DNA of 64,000 bases from Pseudorhodoplanes sp. (lineage in GTDB: Bacteria > Pseudomonadota > Alphaproteobacteria > Rhizobiales > Xanthobacteraceae). Shown here piece after piece: positions 45,725 through 55,464 of the stretch (positions are counted from its first letter, which is position 1; each line of letters starts with the position of its first letter). The notes under the pieces were generated by a model. The model saw only the letters and a program-made list of their open reading frames with translations, ran no database searches and had not been told where the DNA came from. The stretch covers positions 1-64,000 of the forward strand of contig JABARS010000009.1 in the NCBI GenBank assembly GCA_019187085.1, written 5' to 3'. The position numbers and the translations under genes were made by a program.

Positions 45725-47782
45725 CTATTGCACGCGGATGACAATGCTGTCAGTCAGCCCTTTGGCGTCCATCACGGTCAGGCGCACGAAGCCCGGCCCC
45801 TCGGGATCGAAAAAGACCACCCGCCGCCCCGGTTCGGCCGCGACCGAACGGCCGTTAACCATGACGGTCAAGGGCTCGGCGCCGCCTGCGATTTTCAGCG
45901 CCAGCGGCTCGGTTTTGCCCCCACCCGCGGCCGCCTCCACGCGCGCGCCGTGCGGGGGATAGACGATGCGCGGGGCGTTCGCGCTGCCGCCGGCAAAGGC
46001 TTCGGGCTCATAGCGCTGCAGGGTCCTGGGCAGGCGCGCGGTCGAGGCGAAGATGACGCCCCGGGGCGCCGGCGGCAGCGGCTGCGGGCTCACCCCGCTG
46101 CGGGCGAAGGCGTCGAACAGGACCGGGGCCGCCGCATTGCGTCCGGTCATGCCCGGCACCGGCATGCCGTCCGGGCGTCCGACCCAGACGCCGACGGTCC
46201 GCAGGCCGTCGAACCCGACCGCCCAGGCATCGCGGAAGCCGTACGAGGTGCCGGTCTTGAACGCGACACGGTGATGCGGCGCGTTCTCGGGCGGCGGCGT
46301 GCCCTGCAGGACATTCGCCGTATACCAGGCCGCCGCCGGATCGAGCAGCCGGCGCGGCGGACGCGCGGCGGCGAGATCGGCCGCGCGCTCGACCAGCGCC
46401 ACGGTCGTGCCAAGCCGGGCGATCCCGCCATAAAGCATGGTCAGGTCGGTCAGCGTGATGCCGACGCCGCCAAGCCCCATCGCCAGTCCCGGCACTTCGC
46501 CCTTGGGCAGCGCGGGCGCGCCGCCGGCCTGCGCCAGACGGGCCGTCAGCCGGCTGGCGCCGACCTTCTCGAGCAGCACCACCGCGGGCACGTTGAGCGA
46601 CATCTGCAGCGCGCGGCGCACCGTCACCGTGCCCTGGAAGGTGAGATCGAAATTCTCCGGCGCATAGCGGCCGAAGCGCGCCGGCCGGTCCTCGATCAGC
46701 GTCTCTGGATGCACGAGACCGTCCTCGAAGCCGAGGCCGTAGATGAACGGCTTGAGCGCCGAGCCGGGCGAGCGCACGGCCTGCGTCATGTCCACCTGCC
46801 CGGCGCGCCGGGCGTCGAAATAGCCGGCCGAGGCGACGCGCGCGCGCACCTCTCCCGAAGCGTGGTCGACGGCGAGGATCGCAACCGAAATGTCGGGGCC
46901 GAGCGCCTGCGCACGCTCGCGCGCGAGCGTCTCGAGCGCAGCCTGCAGCGGCGCGTCGATCGTCAGGCGATGCAATACCGCATCCGGCGCCGCCGCCAGC
47001 GCCTGGTCGGCGGCCTGCGGGGCGAGCATCGGCATCGGATGGCGCGCGTCGGGCACGGCTTGCGCCTGCGCCTGCGCGATCTCGTCGGCGGGGATGATGT
47101 CGCCTGCGCGCACGAGCACGCGGTCGCGGGCGCGGCGGGCGATGGCGGGCGCGCGGTCGGGCCGCCGCATCTCCGGTGATTGCGGCAGCGCCACCAGCAG
47201 CGCGGCTTCGTGCAGCGCCAGACGGCGCGGCTCCTTGCCGAAATAGGCGAGCGAGGCCGCGCGCACGCCTTCGAGGTTGCCGCCATAGGGGGCGAGCGCA
47301 AGATAAAGCGAAAGGATATCCTCCTTGCGCAACGCGCGCTCGATCTGGATCGCGCGCACCATCTGGCGCAGCTTGGCGACGAGGCTGCGTTCGCTGCGCG
47401 GCTCAAGTAGGCGCGCAACCTGCATGGTCAAAGTGGAGGCGCCGGACACGATGCGCCCGTTGGCCGCCCACAGATAGGCCGCGCGCAGGAGCGCGCGCGG
47501 ATCGACGCCGGCATGCTCGTGGAAGCGCTTGTCCTCGTAGGCGATCAAGAGCCGCACGAAACGCGGATCGACATCCTCGACGCGCACCGGCAGCCGCCAG
47601 CGCCCGTCCGCGATCGCATAGGGACGCAGCAGCCGCCCCTCGCGGTCGACGACGACCGTGCCGTAGGCGATCCCCTGCCCGAGCGGCGGCGGCCCGAGCG
47701 AGGCGACAAAGCCCGCGACGCCCGCCGCCGCGAGCAGGAGTGCGGCGGCAAGGCCGGCGGCGATCAGCCGGATACGCTTCAT
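45725..47782 (-). CDS. pbpC: Penicillin-binding protein 1C
   Basis: 685 residues. An N-terminal membrane anchor (about 5-25), then a GT51 transglycosylase domain (EDKRFHEHAGVDPRAL with the catalytic Glu; GASTLTMQVARLL), a transpeptidase domain with SxxK as SALK in SPGSALKPFIYG, SLN in MSLNVPAVV and KTGTSYG, and a C-terminal BiPBP_C-type beta domain (about 600-685). The fused GT/TP plus beta tail is the PBP1C pattern. It makes or repairs peptidoglycan and is the usual partner of alpha-2-macroglobulin. Its ATG overlaps the macroglobulin stop (ATGA). Confidence 0.95.
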   Translation of the reverse strand: MKRIRLIAAGLAAALLLAAAGVAGFVASLGPPPLGQGIAYGTVVVDREGRLLRPYAIADGRWRLPVRVEDVDPRFVRLLIAYEDKRFHEHAGVDPRALLRAAYLWAANGRIVSGASTLTMQVARLLEPRSERSLVAKLRQMVRAIQIERALRKEDILSLYLALAPYGGNLEGVRAASLAYFGKEPRRLALHEAALLVALPQSPEMRRPDRAPAIARRARDRVLVRAGDIIPADEIAQAQAQAVPDARHPMPMLAPQAADQALAAAPDAVLHRLTIDAPLQAALETLARERAQALGPDISVAILAVDHASGEVRARVASAGYFDARRAGQVDMTQAVRSPGSALKPFIYGLGFEDGLVHPETLIEDRPARFGRYAPENFDLTFQGTVTVRRALQMSLNVPAVVLLEKVGASRLTARLAQAGGAPALPKGEVPGLAMGLGGVGITLTDLTMLYGGIARLGTTVALVERAADLAAARPPRRLLDPAAAWYTANVLQGTPPPENAPHHRVAFKTGTSYGFRDAWAVGFDGLRTVGVWVGRPDGMPVPGMTGRNAAAPVLFDAFARSGVSPQPLPPAPRGVIFASTARLPRTLQRYEPEAFAGGSANAPRIVYPPHGARVEAAAGGGKTEPLALKIAGGAEPLTVMVNGRSVAAEPGRRVVFFDPEGPGFVRLTVMDAKGLTDSIVIRVQ

Positions 47783-50700
47783 CGGACGGCGCGCACTTCC
47801 AGCATACCGGTGCCGGTGCGGCCGAACCGGTCGGCGCGGTACATGTCCTCCACATAGGCCTGCGGCAGGACATATTTGCCGGGCGACACCGCGCGCACGA
47901 CATAGGCGACCGTGAACAGGGCCGCGTCGTCGCTCTTGCGCTCGAACGCCGCGCTGAAGCGGTCGTCGCGGAACTCCGAATGCACGGCGTCCTGCGCGTC
48001 CTCGATCCAGTCGAGCGTGCCGGTCTCCCCCGAGGAGACGAGCCGCGGGTTGTCGATCTCGAAGCCGGCCGGCAGATGGTCGGCGACAATGATGCGCCCG
48101 TATTGCGGCTGCGCCTCGGTGACTTTGAGCAACACGACCAGCCGCTGGTTCTGCCGCACCGTCGCGATATCGACCGGCTCGCCGGCGAGCGTGAAATGCT
48201 GGCGCTCGATCCGAAAACCGCGCTCGGTCGCGGGCTCCGGCACGAGCGGGGCGCCGGTCACCGACACCACCGCCTGCACGGCGGCGTCGCCGTTATTGGT
48301 CACGCGAACGGGCGCGCGCGACAGCGCCTCGGGACCGACGGTGCGATAGAGCGGGCTTGTGCGCGCCTCGCCGTCGACCGCGATCGCCATCGTGCCGCTG
48401 TCCTTGGCGATGGCGCGGGCGGCGAGCACGAGCCAGGCATTCTCCTGCGTCGAGGTATAGGGCGTGAGACTGCGCGCGGCCTCGATGCGCTGCACCGCGC
48501 CCGTGATCGTCGGACGCGGCGCATTGCCTTCGGAGGCGAGCGTGACGAGCGCGGCCGCATCGCGCAGCATCGAGCCGTAATCGACGCGGCCGACCTGCAG
48601 CACCGGCTGCGGGGCGATCGCGGCCAGCGCCGCCGCATAGACGCGCTCGGCGCGCGCGCGGTCGCCGGCCAGCGCCAACGCCGCCGCCACCTGCGCCTTG
48701 GCGATGGGCGTTGCGAGATCGTTGAGCTTGGTGTCGGCGATGTAGCGCAGGTCGCCGACCGGAGCGGCGCTGTTGCGCGCAAGCACATAGAGCGCATAGG
48801 CGAGATTGCGTCCGCCGTCCTTGCCGGGCTCGGGCGCCGTCGCCACGAAATTGCGCAGCCGGTCGAGCGCGAGCCGGAAGGCGATATCGGGCACGACAAA
48901 GCCGCGCTCGCGCGCCCGCGTCAGGAAGTCGGTGACGTAGGCGTCGAGCCAGGCATCATCGCCGCCGACCGACCACAGCCCGAACGAGCCGTCCGAGCCC
49001 TGCCGCGCCAGCACGCGGTCGATCGCCTCGCGCAGGCGCTGGTCGATCGCAGTGTCGAAGGCGAGCTGGGCGGCCGACGCCAGATCGTTGACATAGAGCA
49101 GCGGCAGCGCGCGGCTCGTGATCTGCTCGGTGCAGCCGAACGGATAGCGATCGAGCGCCTTGAGGAGCGCCGCGGCGTCGAGTGCCTGCGAGGGGCCGAC
49201 CGACAGCGCCACCGAGCCGGAGCCCGGCACGAGATCGGTGAACACGTCGGCCGAAAGCACGAGCGTCTCGCCCTTGGCGAGCGGCTTCACCGTGCGCCGC
49301 GTCAGGATGTTGGTGGCGGGCCTGACGTCGAGCGCGAAGCTGCGTTCGAGCGCAAAGCCCGACGGCCCGCTCATGCGCACCTTCAGCGTGCCGGCGCCCG
49401 CGGCCTTGCCTGCGATCGCGACCGCGGTCGAACCGCGCTGGCGTGCGCGCAGCGCCAGCGTGCGCGTCGCGTCTCCCGAAAGCGACAGCGCCCCCTCCGC
49501 GCTCACCGCGATGACGTAATCGCCGGCCGCGCCCTCGACATTGTCGACCTCAAGATGCAGCGTCGCGGTATCGCCGTTGCGCAGAAAGCGCGGCAGCGTC
49601 GCCGACATCACCACGGGATCGCGCACCACGACGTCGGCCGACGCCTTGCCGACCTTGGTGCGGCTCCAGGCCGCCGCCATGACGCGCACGGTGCCGTTGA
49701 AGGCGGGAATGTCGAAACTGACTTCGGCGGTGCCGTCCGGCTTCACCGTCACGATGCGGGAATAAAGTGCGACCGGCTTCTGCGCCGGCGGACTGCCTTC
49801 GATCCCGCCCTCCCCGCCGCCGTCGCCGCCGGTGCGGATCTGGCCGCGCGTGCCGGCCATGCCGTCGATGAGTTGGCCATAGAGATCGCGAATTTCCGCC
49901 GTCAGCCGGCGCTGGCCGAGGAAATAATCGTCGGGCGCGGGCGCCTTGTATTTCGTCAGGTTGAGGATGCCGACATCGACGGCCGCGACCACGACGCGCG
50001 CCTCCTCGCCCGACGCCAGGCCGCCGATGCGCAGCGGCACGCGCAGCGCGGTCTGCGGCCGCATCGCCGCCGGAGCGTTGAGATCGAGCGCGAGCGTGCG
50101 CGCCTTGCGGTCGATGGAGAACCATTGCACGCCGATGGCGCGGCCGGGCATACGCTGCGCCTTGGCGTCGAGCGGGCGGCGCAAAGTGGCCACGATATAG
50201 GCACCGTTGCCCCAGTCCTTGCCAATCGAAAGCCGCAGCCGGTTGACGCCCGGCTGCACGCTGGCCGAGGTCGAGCCGAGCAGCCGGTCGCCGACCACGT
50301 CGAGCGTCAGCCGGCCGGCAGTGCGCGCGGTGACCGCGACATTGATCGTGTCGCCGGCGGCGTATTCAGGCTTGTCGAGCGCGATCTCGAGCGCGTCGGG
50401 GGTGTCGGCGCTCGCTTCCGCATAGAAGCCGGCATCGAACGTGATCGCGGTGAGCGGGCCACCATTCTCGCCGGTGGACACTTCCAGCCGGTAGCGGCCC
50501 CAGGTCACCGGCAGCGAGATCCGCCCCGGCTTGTCGGCGGCGACCGAGACCTGCCCGTCGGCAACGCGTTTGGTGGTCTTGATCGGCTCGTATTCCCAGT
50601 TGCCGCTCTCGCGGTACCACTGGTAGCGCGTCTCGATCTTCAGAAGCTCGTAACGCAGGCCCTCGCGCGCAATCGCGGTGCCGTCCGGCCGCACGAGAAC

Positions 50701-53010
50701 GACGTCGAAGGTCGCGCTGTCGTTGTCGTTGAGCGAACGTCCGCTGAACAGCGGCTTGACGCCGATCATCGTGGAGGCCGGCGCGACCGGCAGCGTGAGC
50801 TTGCGCTCGACCGCGCGCCCGCCATTCTCGGCCAGGCGCACGATGATGTCGGCGTCGAGCAGGCGCGTGGTCGCCGGCAGCTTGTTGAGCGAGACCTGGA
50901 ATTTGGCGCGCCCCTCTCCGTCGGTCTGCGGCAGGTCTTCGAGCGGCTCGCGCGAGGCGATGACCTCCTCGTCGGTAATGCCGAAGCCGTAGCCGGGATA
51001 GCCGGCGCGCTCCCTGGCGGGGGCAACGGCGATCTCGCCTTCGATGTCGAGGCTTGCGGCCGGGGCGCCGTAGAGGAAGCGGCCGTCGAGCGCGATCTCG
51101 GTCGGCGCGGTGCGCGAGAGGCTCTTTGCCGTTGCGGTCAGGTCGAATTCCAGGCGGTCGGGGACATAGTCTTCGACGAGGAAGGTCGCCTCGCCGATGG
51201 CCGGACGCCTGGGATCGGCGAATGCCTTCACCCGCCAGGTGCCGGTTGCGACCGACGGCGTGAGCGGCAGGCTGAGCGTATAGCCGCCGACACCCTGGTC
51301 CTGCAGCACCGCGCGGCGATATTCGACGCCGTCGGGACGCGCGACCACGAGCGTCAGCGGCGCACCGCTCGCCGCCGCGCCCTGCGGATCGCGCACGAGC
51401 GCGGTCAGATGCACGGTCTCGCCCGAGCGATAGACGCCGCGCTCGGGATAGACGAAGGCATCGAGCCCTTCCGGCACCCGCCGGCCGGCGACGCCGCGAT
51501 CGCTCAGGTCGAAGGCCGGCGCCTTCAGGCTGAGGAAGGCGTAGTCGCCGCGCGCGTCGCTTGCGATCAGGAGCGCGGGCGCCGCCCCGCCCTCGCCGCG
51601 CGACAGGTTGGCCTCGAACGAGACGCGGCCCTCGCCGTCGGTGCGCTTGACCGCGAGCACCTCGTTGGCGCGCGAGAGCAGCCGCACCTCGGTCTGCCCC
51701 TTGGGCTCGGCGGCGGCGAGCGAATGCACGAAGGCATGGATGCCGTCGTTGCCGGAATAGGCCGACAGGCCGAGATCGGAGACGATGAACCATTGCGTCG
51801 CCAGCGCGCCGTAATCGTCGCTGGCGGCGGCCGCGTTCTTGGGCTGCGCGACCATGGCATAGACGCCGGGCGCGAGCGCCGGCAGCGCCTGGTCGATCGG
51901 GAAGGCCGTCGTCACGTCGGCATTGAGCGTCTGCTCGACGGCAAGCTCGCCGGCCCAGACGCGGATGCCATTGTCCTCGGCCAGCCGCTCGACGTCGTAG
52001 CGATAGAGGCTGCGCTGGAAGTCGCTGCCGAGCACGGTGCCGATCAGGTTGCGGTCGCCGACGCGATAGATCTCGATGGCGACCGCCTTGGTATTGACGC
52101 TGACGACCGGGATCCCCTGCTGGCCGGTGCGCGGCAGCACATAGGCGCGGCTGGTGAAGCGCACGAACGGCTTGCGGTCGCGCACATAGATATTGAGCTC
52201 GGCCGACTTGGCGAGCGTCTCCTTGACGCCCGAGGGCAGGCCGGCGCGCACGGTCATGTTGTAGCGCTCGCCGTGCCTGAGGCCCTCCACGCACAACTGG
52301 CGATCGTCGGCGGTGACCGCCGGCCGCTCCTGGCCGGCGACGGCGACGAACGGCGAGAAGTCGGTGCGCTTGCCGGCGAGCGGCTCGGAGAACTGGAAAC
52401 AGGCGCGCGGCGAGGCGGCGTCCGAATCCACCGAGTAATCGACCAGCCGGAAGCCGTGCTCGTCGCGCAGCCGCTCGTAATGCATGCGCACCTCGGCGGT
52501 TTCGCGCAGTTCGAGCGACTGGCGCAGCGCATCGAGCGCCGGTCGCCAGATTTTGCGGTCGGCGAAGGTGCGACCGATCACAACGAGCGCGTCAGCCTCC
52601 TCGGCGGGATCGGCGGTGCGGCGATAGGCGATGTAGGCGGCGGTGCCGGCGCGCTCGAGCAGGAGCGTGCGCTCGCCCTCGCTGCCGGCGCGGATGAGCA
52701 GCACCGCGCGCGCGAGCCTCAGCCAGTGGCCGGCATCCTGCGGGGCGGCGGCGATCGCCTGCCCGAGCAGTTGCAGGCCGTTGCGGAAGTCGCTCTTCTG
52801 GAAGGCGGCCTCGGCCTCGCGGCGCAGGACGGCGGCGGGCTTCACCAGCGGACCGGCATCGTTCTTGATCTGCGCCTCCAGCCGGATCGCGGCCTCGGCA
52901 AGGTCGTCGCGCTCGAAAGTCTTGGCGGCGAAGGCGGACGAAACGAACGGCGAGACGCACGACAGGGCAACGAGCGCGGCCACGATGCCGGCACGGACGA
53001 GCGCAACCAT
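47779..53010 (-). CDS. Alpha-2-macroglobulin family protein, thioester type
   Basis: 1743 residues. A signal peptide (MVALVRAGIVAALVALSCVSPFVSSAFA) is followed by repeated macroglobulin beta domains, a bait-region stretch, and the thioester domain with C1293-T-E-Q1296 in YPFGCTEQITSRAL. The CxEQ thioester is intact, so it should trap attacking proteases covalently in the periplasm. E. coli YfhM is a lipoprotein with CLEQ; here the Cys in the signal region (ALSC) is a poor lipobox, so a soluble or differently anchored form is possible. It is the first gene of the envelope run and overlaps pbpC by four bases. The long plus-strand frame opposite (47176-53229) is a shadow. Confidence 0.95.
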   Translation of the reverse strand: MVALVRAGIVAALVALSCVSPFVSSAFAAKTFERDDLAEAAIRLEAQIKNDAGPLVKPAAVLRREAEAAFQKSDFRNGLQLLGQAIAAAPQDAGHWLRLARAVLLIRAGSEGERTLLLERAGTAAYIAYRRTADPAEEADALVVIGRTFADRKIWRPALDALRQSLELRETAEVRMHYERLRDEHGFRLVDYSVDSDAASPRACFQFSEPLAGKRTDFSPFVAVAGQERPAVTADDRQLCVEGLRHGERYNMTVRAGLPSGVKETLAKSAELNIYVRDRKPFVRFTSRAYVLPRTGQQGIPVVSVNTKAVAIEIYRVGDRNLIGTVLGSDFQRSLYRYDVERLAEDNGIRVWAGELAVEQTLNADVTTAFPIDQALPALAPGVYAMVAQPKNAAAASDDYGALATQWFIVSDLGLSAYSGNDGIHAFVHSLAAAEPKGQTEVRLLSRANEVLAVKRTDGEGRVSFEANLSRGEGGAAPALLIASDARGDYAFLSLKAPAFDLSDRGVAGRRVPEGLDAFVYPERGVYRSGETVHLTALVRDPQGAAASGAPLTLVVARPDGVEYRRAVLQDQGVGGYTLSLPLTPSVATGTWRVKAFADPRRPAIGEATFLVEDYVPDRLEFDLTATAKSLSRTAPTEIALDGRFLYGAPAASLDIEGEIAVAPARERAGYPGYGFGITDEEVIASREPLEDLPQTDGEGRAKFQVSLNKLPATTRLLDADIIVRLAENGGRAVERKLTLPVAPASTMIGVKPLFSGRSLNDNDSATFDVVLVRPDGTAIAREGLRYELLKIETRYQWYRESGNWEYEPIKTTKRVADGQVSVAADKPGRISLPVTWGRYRLEVSTGENGGPLTAITFDAGFYAEASADTPDALEIALDKPEYAAGDTINVAVTARTAGRLTLDVVGDRLLGSTSASVQPGVNRLRLSIGKDWGNGAYIVATLRRPLDAKAQRMPGRAIGVQWFSIDRKARTLALDLNAPAAMRPQTALRVPLRIGGLASGEEARVVVAAVDVGILNLTKYKAPAPDDYFLGQRRLTAEIRDLYGQLIDGMAGTRGQIRTGGDGGGEGGIEGSPPAQKPVALYSRIVTVKPDGTAEVSFDIPAFNGTVRVMAAAWSRTKVGKASADVVVRDPVVMSATLPRFLRNGDTATLHLEVDNVEGAAGDYVIAVSAEGALSLSGDATRTLALRARQRGSTAVAIAGKAAGAGTLKVRMSGPSGFALERSFALDVRPATNILTRRTVKPLAKGETLVLSADVFTDLVPGSGSVALSVGPSQALDAAALLKALDRYPFGCTEQITSRALPLLYVNDLASAAQLAFDTAIDQRLREAIDRVLARQGSDGSFGLWSVGGDDAWLDAYVTDFLTRARERGFVVPDIAFRLALDRLRNFVATAPEPGKDGGRNLAYALYVLARNSAAPVGDLRYIADTKLNDLATPIAKAQVAAALALAGDRARAERVYAAALAAIAPQPVLQVGRVDYGSMLRDAAALVTLASEGNAPRPTITGAVQRIEAARSLTPYTSTQENAWLVLAARAIAKDSGTMAIAVDGEARTSPLYRTVGPEALSRAPVRVTNNGDAAVQAVVSVTGAPLVPEPATERGFRIERQHFTLAGEPVDIATVRQNQRLVVLLKVTEAQPQYGRIIVADHLPAGFEIDNPRLVSSGETGTLDWIEDAQDAVHSEFRDDRFSAAFERKSDDAALFTVAYVVRAVSPGKYVLPQAYVEDMYRADRFGRTGTGMLEVRAVR

Positions 53011-53331
53011 GGAAATGAACCTCCTCCCCGGAGACGAACAGGCATGATCAGATCATTCCGCAAAGGTGTCGAGGTCGTGACGGAAACGGCAGGACATCGC
53101 GGCCGGCAACCTGGGGGCAAGCGGCAGGGCACGGACAGCTTTAGCCGGGGCCGGGCCGCGATATTTACAGCGTCGGTCTGCGATATTGGCGCGGGCGCTT
53201 CATCTGGCGCTTTAGGAGTATTTCTTTAAGTGCCTGAGAAGCATCTGGACAATGGCGGCTCCTCCGACGATATCGAAGGTCACCGCCGCCCGACGGATGC
53301 TATGGTCCGCCGCGGCTTGTGACGGCAGACC
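53011..53331. other. Gap upstream of the macroglobulin gene and of tRNA-Arg
   Basis: 321 bases with no supported coding sequence. It holds the promoters of two divergent units. A perfect dyad ATGATC-A-GATCAT lies at 53044-53056, 34 bases upstream of the macroglobulin start, and could be an operator. Two similar 8-9-base strings containing GCGATATT occur near 53158 and 53178. No clear promoter for the tRNA was picked out. Confidence 0.5.
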
Positions 53332-53408
53332 GGCCCCGTAGCTCAGTGGATTAGAGCAGCAGCCTTCTAAGCTGTTGGTCGGAGGTTCGAGTCCTCCCGG
53401 GGTCGCCA
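53332..53408 (+). tRNA. tRNA-Arg (TCT)
   Basis: 77 bases including CCA (53406-53408). Acceptor GGCCCCG pairs with CGGGGTC (one G-T pair), discriminator G. Anticodon loop CTTCTAA is closed by CAGC/GCTG and gives anticodon TCT, reading AGA and AGG. The TPsiC arm holds GGTTCGAGTCC. It is convergent with the large membrane protein gene, 23 bases from its stop. Confidence 0.96.
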
Positions 53409-53431
53409 GTCCCGCCGTGTTTTTCGACCGG

Positions 53432-55201
53432 TCAGCGCCAGAGCGGCACGCACAGGCGGCCCGGGGCGGCAAGCGCGCGCACGGCCTGCCAGCCAGAGCC
53501 GCTCCAGCGCTCGAGTTGCAAGACGGGCGTGGGACGTCCAGCGAGAAGTCCTGAGCGGTCGGCCGCGCTCATGTCGAGCAGCAGGCTCGCGCGGTCGGTC
53601 TCCTCGCGCGTTGCGGCATAGAGCACCCAGCCGAACGGCTTGCGCAGTTCGTAGCCGACGACATTGGCGTACCAGGCGGGCTCGGCCGGATGGACGAGCG
53701 TGAGCCGCGCGCCGGCAAGATCGACCGCGCGCAGGGCAAGGCCGGTCTGGCGCGCGAACGCAACATCGGGGAACTGGCAGTCGTGGCGCCAGTGCCGCTG
53801 CGTCGCCGCCAGAAGGACGAGCGGGAGCGCGCAGGCGAGCGCGCCCATGGCGATGCGCGTCCGGGGCGCGCTGCGCGCAAGCCGTTGCGCGAGCGCGGCA
53901 AGCGGCGCGCGGCCCAAGCCCGCAAGGAGCGCGACCGTGGCAAGCATCAGGGTCGGCCCCACCTGCCCCCAATAGCGCCAGGCCGACAATGCGATCGAGG
54001 CCCCGCCCGGCGCGAACACCGCCGCATAATTCCAGGCCAGGAACAGCGTCCACAGCAGCGCCAGCAGGCCCGCGATCAGGAGAAGCCGGCGCACCGGCGC
54101 CGTGATGCGCGCACGCGCGACATAGACGAGCACGACGAGCGCGACGAGCACCGCGCCGCCCGCGATGCCCAGCACCGGGCGGGCGGCGAGCCGCTCGGTG
54201 AGAAGCACGCGCGCGACCGTGAGCGGGGCGTTGAAGTCCCATTCCGCGAGCGGCCGCGGGGCGAGCGGCGTGCCGATCGCCTGCAGCATCAGATAGCTTC
54301 GCCAGACCGCGGCCCCGACGAACGCGGGCAATGCGAGCGCGAGCAGGTCGCGCAGCCGGCCGCGCAACAGGACGAGCGCAAGCCCGACCGCTCCGACCAG
54401 CGCGACATTGCTCTCGCGCATCAGCACCAGCGCAAGCGCCGCGCCCGCCATGCGCATGGCCCACGGCGCGCTCCCCTCCTCGACGCATTTCCAGGCCGCG
54501 AACATACACAAAGCGAGTACGAAAGCGGTCGGCGTGTCGGTGTAGCTCGTGAGCGCGATGCGCGGATCAAAGAAGGGATTGAACAGCGTCGCCAGCAGCA
54601 CGCCGGCCGCGACCGAAAGCACACCCGCCCCGCGCAGGGAAAGCCGTTCGGCAAGCGTGAGCGCGAACGCGCCGGCGAGAAGGACGGTGAAGATTTTCGG
54701 CGCATATTCCTCCGCGCCCGCGACGAGGCGCCCGGCGAGATAGCCGACGAGCGGGGACGCCGGCGGATAGCCGGGAACCGCGCTCTCGATATTGGGCAAA
54801 GCCGCGGTCGGAAAGGCATCGTGCGCGATGAGATAGCGCGCGTTCGGAATCCAGTGCGAGAACTCGTCGTAAGCCGTCGGCGGGATGAGGCTCGCGAATA
54901 CAAGAAGCGGCGCGAGCAACAGCCACGCCAAGGCGAGAGCGCGCAGCGCCCGTCCGGCAGCGGCTGCGTGACGCGCAAACAGCACGAGCCCGGCGAGGCC
55001 CGCGACCGCCATCGGAACCGTCAGCGACAGCCCGGCAAGGGCGCAGACCGCGCCGACAAGCGAGACGAGCGCCCAGCCGGCAACGAGCGCATAGGCCGCC
55101 GCCAGCGGGTCCTCCTTCGTCCGTCCACCGGCCGCGCGGGCCATGGCGAGCCCGAAGCCGACCATCGCAACCGCAATCAGGAAAGTGGCAGCGACGGTCA
55201 T
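53432..55201 (-). CDS. Polytopic membrane protein, glycosyltransferase-like, unassigned
   Basis: 589 residues from ATG 55201 (MTVAATFLIAVAMVGFG). About twelve hydrophobic helices fill the first 450 residues; a periplasmic tail of about 120 residues follows. The loop PPTAYDEFSHWIPNARYLI (about residues 107-125) with an Asp-Glu pair resembles the first periplasmic loop of GT-C glycosyltransferases, and the late YPPASPLVGYLAGRL fits too. A lipid-linked-sugar transferase is therefore likely, but the donor and acceptor are unknown. An upstream start at 55267 adds a non-hydrophobic leader and is less likely. No operon partner; divergent from the formate/nitrite channel gene. Confidence 0.75.
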   Translation of the reverse strand: MTVAATFLIAVAMVGFGLAMARAAGGRTKEDPLAAAYALVAGWALVSLVGAVCALAGLSLTVPMAVAGLAGLVLFARHAAAAGRALRALALAWLLLAPLLVFASLIPPTAYDEFSHWIPNARYLIAHDAFPTAALPNIESAVPGYPPASPLVGYLAGRLVAGAEEYAPKIFTVLLAGAFALTLAERLSLRGAGVLSVAAGVLLATLFNPFFDPRIALTSYTDTPTAFVLALCMFAAWKCVEEGSAPWAMRMAGAALALVLMRESNVALVGAVGLALVLLRGRLRDLLALALPAFVGAAVWRSYLMLQAIGTPLAPRPLAEWDFNAPLTVARVLLTERLAARPVLGIAGGAVLVALVVLVYVARARITAPVRRLLLIAGLLALLWTLFLAWNYAAVFAPGGASIALSAWRYWGQVGPTLMLATVALLAGLGRAPLAALAQRLARSAPRTRIAMGALACALPLVLLAATQRHWRHDCQFPDVAFARQTGLALRAVDLAGARLTLVHPAEPAWYANVVGYELRKPFGWVLYAATREETDRASLLLDMSAADRSGLLAGRPTPVLQLERWSGSGWQAVRALAAPGRLCVPLWR

Positions 55202-55464
55202 GACGTTACGGGAACGGCACAGGAGTGACGGCGGGACGCCGGCAAGCGACGGCGCGTCCGCCTGCAACGCCGCGGGCGATGCGCGCGAATGCAGCGGCCA
55301 GACGGCGGAGCGATGTTACAGTGTCGCCGCCAATGCACAATGGCTTTCGATTCGGGCTATCGATTCGCGCAGCCATCATTGGCCGGCTTGCAGGCCGCCC
55401 TCTCACCGGAATTTCACGCCGGCCGTGCGAAGCCATGCCGGGACACGCCAAGTCGAGACGAACC

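Noticed and set aside
47176..53229. 2017-residue plus-strand open frame
   Set aside because: Antisense to the macroglobulin and pbpC genes, Arg/Gly/Asp-rich low-complexity sequence with no domain. High GC removes stops from this frame.
53212..54509. Minus-strand frames crossing tRNA-Arg
   Set aside because: They read through the tRNA or lie out of frame within the large membrane protein gene.
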